From DAOUEO01 sp963763495 (GTDB taxonomy: Bacteria; Chloroflexota; Dehalococcoidia; DSTF01; JALHUB01): a DNA stretch of 64,000 nt. The stretch lies in the NCBI GenBank assembly GCA_963763495.1, contig CAVXOY010000016.1:62001-126000 (forward strand), in the 5' to 3' direction. Positions 58,937-64,000 of the stretch are shown one piece after another. Under the pieces are notes generated by a model. It worked only from the letters and a program-made list of their open reading frames with translations, had not been told where the DNA came from and did no database searches. A program made the position numbers and the translations under genes. How positions within the stretch are numbered: the stretch's first letter is position 1; each line of letters starts with the position of its first letter.

Positions 58937-61900
58937 TTGTCCTCCCCTATCTTCTCTTCTACCGAAGCGGTGCTTGCCCACGGCAGGGAGCGTTCAGACC
59001 AGCGCTTCGCGGAAACAGTACATCCCATTAGTACTGGAGGAGCATCGCGGCCAGCGATATCGGCACGCGCAGTGACCTATGTCGTCGCCGCGCTGGCATT
59101 CATCTTCATACTGGCCGGCGGTACGTCTTGGTGGAGCGTCGCCGAGATGTACGGCAACCGCTTCGAGGGGCACAGCGCCCGCGGGCCCCATGAGGACTAT
59201 GTGGTGTTCTACACAGCGGGCCGGCTGGTAAGAGAAGGCCAGGGCGACATCCTGTACGACGTGAACACCATCGCTCACGAAGAGGTCGAGACGATGGGGC
59301 GCTCGGTAGGAGGGACCGGCGTCCTCGCCTACTTCAACCCGCCGTTCGTGGCCGCCGCTTTCGCGCCTTTGTCCTGGCTGCCCATCGAGATCGCCACCGT
59401 GATCATCGGCATCGCTGCCACCGGACTGGCGGTAGCTGCGACTTTCGCCTTACAGCGGCTACTGGGGCTGAAGGACCGTTTGCAGCGGCTCCTCCTCTGG
59501 CTGGGGTTCCTATCTTTGAACTCGGTGCCGTGGGTAGTCCTGCACGGCCAGCTCTCGCTGCTACTGATGCTGGGCTGGCTATCCTTCATCGTCTTGCAGA
59601 TGAAGGGCCGGGAGACCCTGTCGGGAGCGGCCCTGGCGCTTCTGCTGGTGAAGCCCCAGATGGCGATACTGCCCCTCGTTCTTCTGCTCTGGAAGCGACG
59701 CTGGCGGACGCTGGCGACTTTCGCGACGGTGGCCTGGGTACTAGCGATGGTGTCGATATCGGTCTCAGGGCCGAGAGTGCTCATCGATTATCCGCGCTTC
59801 CTCCTTGATAGCGCAGGTTGGGAGAACAAGTGGGGCATAACACCGGGCAGCATGTTCGGCTGGAACGGCTTCCTTGCCCGGCTGCTGGAGAACAACAGCC
59901 CTGCCCATTTGATGCTGACGTGGACACTATCGGGGGTGACGGCAGTAGCAGCGCTGGCGGCGTTCAGAGGCCCCTGGACACCCACAAGGCCGCGCTTCCT
60001 CCTGCAGTGCGGCGGCCTGCTGACGGCGGCGCTGCTCACGAACCCGCACCTCTACATGCAGGACCTGTCGCTGCTGGCGCTGGCGGTTGCGCTGGGGCTC
60101 GCGTACGCGCTGCGCACAAACCAGAAGGTCATTCTCTGGATAGGGCTGGGAATCGGGATATGGCTGGCTCAGCTCTGGGGCCTGTGGATCCTCGACAACG
60201 AAGGGGTGAATATCCTCACGCCGGTGATGGCCTTCACGCTGATCACACTCCTCGTCACCCAGCGAGCGCGAGAGACGGCCGAGAGCAGGGAGCCCATCCC
60301 ACAAACCGCGGCTATCCCGGACGACGTCTCGCCCGCCCCCCGCCAGGAGGGAATCGGCATCTTCTATGTTCTTCAGGGCGTCTACGTGGCCTTCATCGTC
60401 GCTTTCTCCGTGGCCCGCGGCTCGTTCTTGATGCCTGACGTTATCTTCCTCCTGCTGGTGATGGGCTTCGTGTGGGGCAAGCAGCGCGTTCGGTTCGTCC
60501 GTGACTTCGCTCCCTTCGTCCTCCTGCTGCTTTCTTATGATGCGATGCGCGGAATCGCCGACAACCTGGCGAACACCGTGCACATCGGCTACCCGATTAC
60601 CCTGGAGCGGTTGCTCTTCTTCGGTCACGTGCCCACGCAGGAGCTTCAGCAGCGGTTCGCCGATCAGTGGACGGTACATTGGTATGACTCTCTGGCAGCG
60701 TTGATCCACGCGATTCATTTCGTGGTGCCGTTGCTGTTTGCGGCGCTCATCTGGCAGCACCGGCGCGAGCAGTACTGGCGCTTCATCATTGCCCTTCTGC
60801 TCGTGTCCTACGCCGGGTTCGTCACCTTCATGTTGCTGCCGACGGCGCCCCCCTGGTGGGCCGGGATCCACGGCTACCTAGACGGCGTGAGGATCGTGCA
60901 TCTGTCGCCGCACACGGCCTTCCTCTACGACAAGCTAAATCCAAACCAGGTCGCCGCTATGCCCTCGCTGCACGCGGCCTATCCGTGGCTTTTCTTCTTG
61001 TTCGCGCGACGGCTCTGGGGCAGACGGGGATGGCCCGTGATCGTGTATCCCTTCGCGGTCTTCTTGTCCAGCATATATCTGGGCCACCATTACGCCGTGG
61101 ATATCATCGGCGGCGTCACCTATGCCAGCGTGGTCTACTATCTCGTTTGCGGGCCGGTCGGCGAGTATCTAGCAGCGAGAAAGTGGTCATTCGCCTGGCG
61201 CCGCCTGCCTCGACTGAGCGGTTTGGGGAGCCCAATCCCAAACGCTCTCTCCTTCACCAACACAGACGATCTCAAGGGCACGGAAGTCGCCAACAAGACA
61301 GGGAGGACCAGTATGAAGAAGCAGGGCAGGGATCGAGAGCCAGCACCCAGACTCTGGGCCAGGGCAGGGAGACTGCGAGAGCGGTTCCTGGCTGAACGAT
61401 GGTATCTTGCCCTGTTCTTGGTTCTCATAGCCCTGGCGGCGGTGCTGCGCTTCTGGGACTTGGGGTCGCGGACCTTCCACGGCGACGAGGCGATTCATGC
61501 CGGCTTCTCCTGGCAACTGGCCGACGGCCGCGGCTACATCCACAATCCCCTGACCCACGGGCCCTTCCAGTTCTTCGGTACAGCGCTCGTCTTTCTTCTG
61601 TTCGGTGATAGCGACTACACGGCGCGGGTGCTGCCTGCCCTATTCGGCGCCGCTATGGTGGCCCTACCGTTCTTCTTGCGGGGGTACTTGGGCCGAGCAG
61701 GCTCCCTCATCGCAGCGCTGCTCATTGCGGTCTCGCCGACGCTGCTCTATTTCAGCCGCTTCGCTCGCGAGGACATCTACATCGCCTTCTTTACGCTGGC
61801 CTTGGTGATCTGCGTGTGGCGATATCTGGCTCAGGGGGGCAGGCTTTTCCTCTACTTCATAGCAGGGCTGCTGGCCTTGAGCTTCGCTACTAAGGAGGTG

Positions 61901-63920
61901 GCCTTCATCGTCGTGGCGATGATGCTGGTCTATCTCGACCTGCTAGTCGCACGGGAGCTGGCTGCCCAGATGGGGCTATCCTCCCTATCCGGTTGGTTCC
62001 CTGAGAGAGGCAAAGGCGAGGAAAAAACCGCGTCGGACAACCCCTACGCTGTTCTGGGTGTAGGAGAACACGCCTCGATGAAGACGGTGCGGCGCGCCTA
62101 CAAGAAGTTGACACGCGCACACCGAAATGATGAGGAACGGCGACGCATCGAGGAGGCGTACAGGACGCTATCAAGCGCACGCTCGCAGGACGCACCGTCA
62201 GAGCAAGACGTTGAGGAAGCCCAGGGAGCGTCAGTCAGTTGGCAGCGGCGGGTTCTCACCTATGGCGCGCTTGTACTGACATCCTGGCTGATCGTCGTCT
62301 TCTGGCCGATAGTCCGCTCGCTGCGACAGCGGCTGGGGTTACGCGTCTTCCCGCGGGCGGGAGACATCCTAGTACTGGTGGGATGCCTGTCGCTGCCGCT
62401 GTTCGCGGCGGCCGTAGAGAAGCTGCCCCTCGTCGGCGATAGAGGCTACGACGTGAGCGAGGAGGTGCTGGTCATGCGCATCACCGTCCTCAGCCTCATG
62501 GCCGCCGCCTTCGCCGCCGGCTTCTTGTGGCGCTGGCGCGTATGGATGGTATGCTCCGCCATCTTCTATACCGTCTTCATCCTTCTTTTCACGTCATTCT
62601 TCAGCAACCCCAACGGTTTCTGGACCGGCATGTGGGGTTCTCTCGACTACTGGCTGGGACAACAGCACGTCCAGTTGGGGAATCAGCCCGGGTACTACTA
62701 CTTCATGCTTCTGCCGGTGTATGAGTTCTTGCCGCTCGCCTTCGCTCTCGGCGCCGCAGCCGTGTGCGTCCTGCGAGGGGAGATCCGCCACAAGGCGATC
62801 ACCTTGGGGGCGCTGGCGGCGGTCATTCTGCTGGCGCTAGTCGGCGAGAGTCATGCCGCTCATCGGGCCCTACCGGACGCAGCTCGGCTTCGTCACATTG
62901 ATCGGGGCGATGCTGATGCTGCCAATGGCGGCCCTGACCCGCCTCCTCTTCTTCTGGACGCTGTCGGCCCTGTTCGCTTTCACGCTGGCGGGGGAGAAGA
63001 TGCCCTGGCTCAACGTGCACATCGCCCTACCGCTGTCGATACTGGCGGGACGGACGCTCGGCGACCTCGTCGCCGGCATGGAGATGCGGATAGAGATGCC
63101 GCCACTCCGAAAATGGGCACCACTCGCTGCGGCGATCAGCACGGCGGCTCTGGCTGTTATCGCCTTCTTCGTCGCGGGCTCGACAGAGTTGGGCACGATC
63201 GTCGGATGGGCGTTTGTTCTGACCGCAGTTGCAGCGGTGTGTTGGTTGGGGTACACACGCAGTCCTCAGACAGCGATGCGAGCGGGCGCACTGGCCGTAG
63301 CCGCCGTGATGCTGGTAGTGACAGCGCGGGCGGGCATCCTGGCGAGTTGGGGCCACCCCAATCTGCTGCAGGACGCGAACATGCTGGCGTCGAGAGACCG
63401 GGGCGATACACCAGTGGAGCTTCTCACATATGTGCAGCCGTCACCGGACATCCCGGTGATACGGGACACGATCGATCAGGTGGCGGCAGCCTCGGGACAG
63501 GGCGTGCACTTGCCCATCGTGATCGATGCCAAAGACGACTTCAACTGGCCTTGGGCCTGGTATCTGCGCAAGTACGAGAACATCTCCTTCATAGATACGG
63601 ATGACCAGTTCCAGCCACCAGCGGGCAGCGTTGTATTGGTGAGCTGGCGCAACCACACGGACGTCGAAATCGATCCCGCTCTGTTCGCTGAGGGTATCCG
63701 CTACCATCACCGCTGGTGGTTCCCGGAGGACTACCGCGGCCTGAGCTCGGCGCAGGTGATGGGAGAGCTATTCGACCCCGGGGCATGGGATAATTGGCGG
63801 GACTACTTCATCGACCGCAAGCTGTCGAGCGGGTTGCCCGCCCTGGACGCCGTGGCCTATTTCCCGCGTAGCGATCGGGTCAGCGAAGTTCTGGCGGCTT
63901 CCATCCACAAGGAGCAGTAG
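58937..63920 (+). CDS. giant membrane fusion: GT87 mannosyltransferase-like + Aur1/PAP2 + Agl23-type protein, one frameshift
   Basis: About 1660 residues; one frame change near 62855. Residues 45-460 resemble GT87: EDYVVFYTAGRLVREGQGDILYD has acidic residues after the first helix, and AYFNPPFVAAAFAPLSWLP, HGQLSLLLMLGWL and KPQMAILPLVLLLWKRRW follow. Residues 470-740 form an Aur1-like PAP2 domain: LLPTAPPWW, MPSLHAAYPWLF near 675 and GHHYAVDIIGG near 715. From 793 it is an Agl23/TIGR03663-type GT-C protein: RFWDLGSRTFHGDEAIHAGFS, NPLTHGPFQFF, SPTLLYFSRFAREDIY. An ATG at 61313 with GGGAGGA upstream could start the third part separately, yet no stop divides them. Roles in glycophospholipid assembly are inferred. 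Confidence 0.82.
62036..62195 (+). other. degenerate J-domain inside the Agl23-type protein
   Basis: Residues about 1033-1086 of the fused protein. DNPYAVLGVGEHASMKTVRRAYKKLTRAH is helix I and II of a DnaJ J-domain; IEEAYRTLSSARSQ is the end of helix III. The loop that should hold His-Pro-Asp reads HRND and is about ten residues short. It lies between membrane helices, after LLVARELAAQMGL, where a cytoplasmic loop is expected. Hsp70 stimulation through HPD is therefore unlikely; a binding role is possible. Confidence 0.75.
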
Positions 63921-64000
63921 CCAGGACACCCCCTTGAGGCAGAGAACCAACAGGTAACCGAAAGAAGCGCCCCGCGAATAAAGAGGTTGCTGTTTCGGGC
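63921..64000 (+). other. end of window, no gene seen
   Basis: The last 80 nt after the fused glycolipid gene hold no start, RNA or hairpin that I recognise. Confidence 0.4.

Noticed and set aside
1..64000. CRISPR arrays, prophage genes, transposases or rRNA genes.
   Set aside because: No regularly spaced repeats, terminal inverted repeats, integrase or transposase motifs, or rRNA sequence were seen.

Overview
The window is GC-rich bacterial chromosomal DNA with dense gene runs on both strands. I see no phage, plasmid, IS element or CRISPR array. The gene families suggest a member of the Chloroflexota, perhaps a Dehalococcoidia-like lineage: Agl23-type (TIGR03663) and GT-C membrane glycosyltransferases, many lipoprotein ABC binding proteins, a tungsten-type aldehyde:ferredoxin oxidoreductase and a T-box-controlled thrS. 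That placement is an inference. Many genes, including indispensable ones (alaS, aroE, aroB), are interrupted by single-base frame changes while the protein continues in the next frame. I read most of these as sequence or assembly errors and annotate such genes as one CDS with the break points noted.

Layout. 1-8284 (+): housekeeping run alaS (3' part), ruvX, mltG, aroE, aroC, aroK-aroB, acylphosphatase. 8302-10661 (-): molybdopterin genes mobB and moeA, then an Lrp/AsnC-type sensor domain. 10767-12926 (+): tRNA-Val(GAC), a threonine T-box leader and thrS, apparently one transcription unit. 12923-17469 (-): a crotonase, a diguanylate cyclase, a decayed paralogue of it, and an alpha/beta hydrolase. 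17718-21068 (+): an M28-like peptidase, a thioesterase, a serine hydrolase and the tail of a lost peptide-type binding protein. 21079-27961 (-): membrane glycan locus (flippase-like protein, two GT2 enzymes, a methyltransferase, a GT-C transferase).

28386-40120 (+) is a deoxysugar-utilisation cluster: a putative glycosidase (GHL6 type), a cupin sugar isomerase-like protein, GH78 alpha-L-rhamnosidase, L-rhamnose isomerase (RhaI type), aldehyde:ferredoxin oxidoreductase, class II aldolase, an aldolase remnant and rhamnulokinase. A peptide/oligosaccharide-type ABC binding lipoprotein converges on it. Together they predict release of L-rhamnose, isomerisation, phosphorylation and cleavage to DHAP and L-lactaldehyde. 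The AOR is well placed to oxidise the lactaldehyde to lactate with ferredoxin as acceptor. The moeA/mobB genes lie in the same window.

42106-46979 holds a glyoxalase-like protein, a secreted alpha/beta hydrolase behind an operator-bearing promoter, a repeat-built lipoprotein and an NTF2-like protein. 47297-56350 (-) is a branched-chain amino-acid-type ABC locus: livH, livM and five tandem paralogous binding lipoproteins, with hairpins between cistrons and no ATPase gene in view. 56572-63920 holds a DUF2723 membrane protein and, divergently, a roughly 1660-residue reading frame joining a GT87 mannosyltransferase-like domain, an Aur1/PAP2-type phosphotransferase domain and an Agl23-type protein that itself contains a degenerate J-domain. 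This fusion and the AOR in the rhamnose cluster are the most unusual content.
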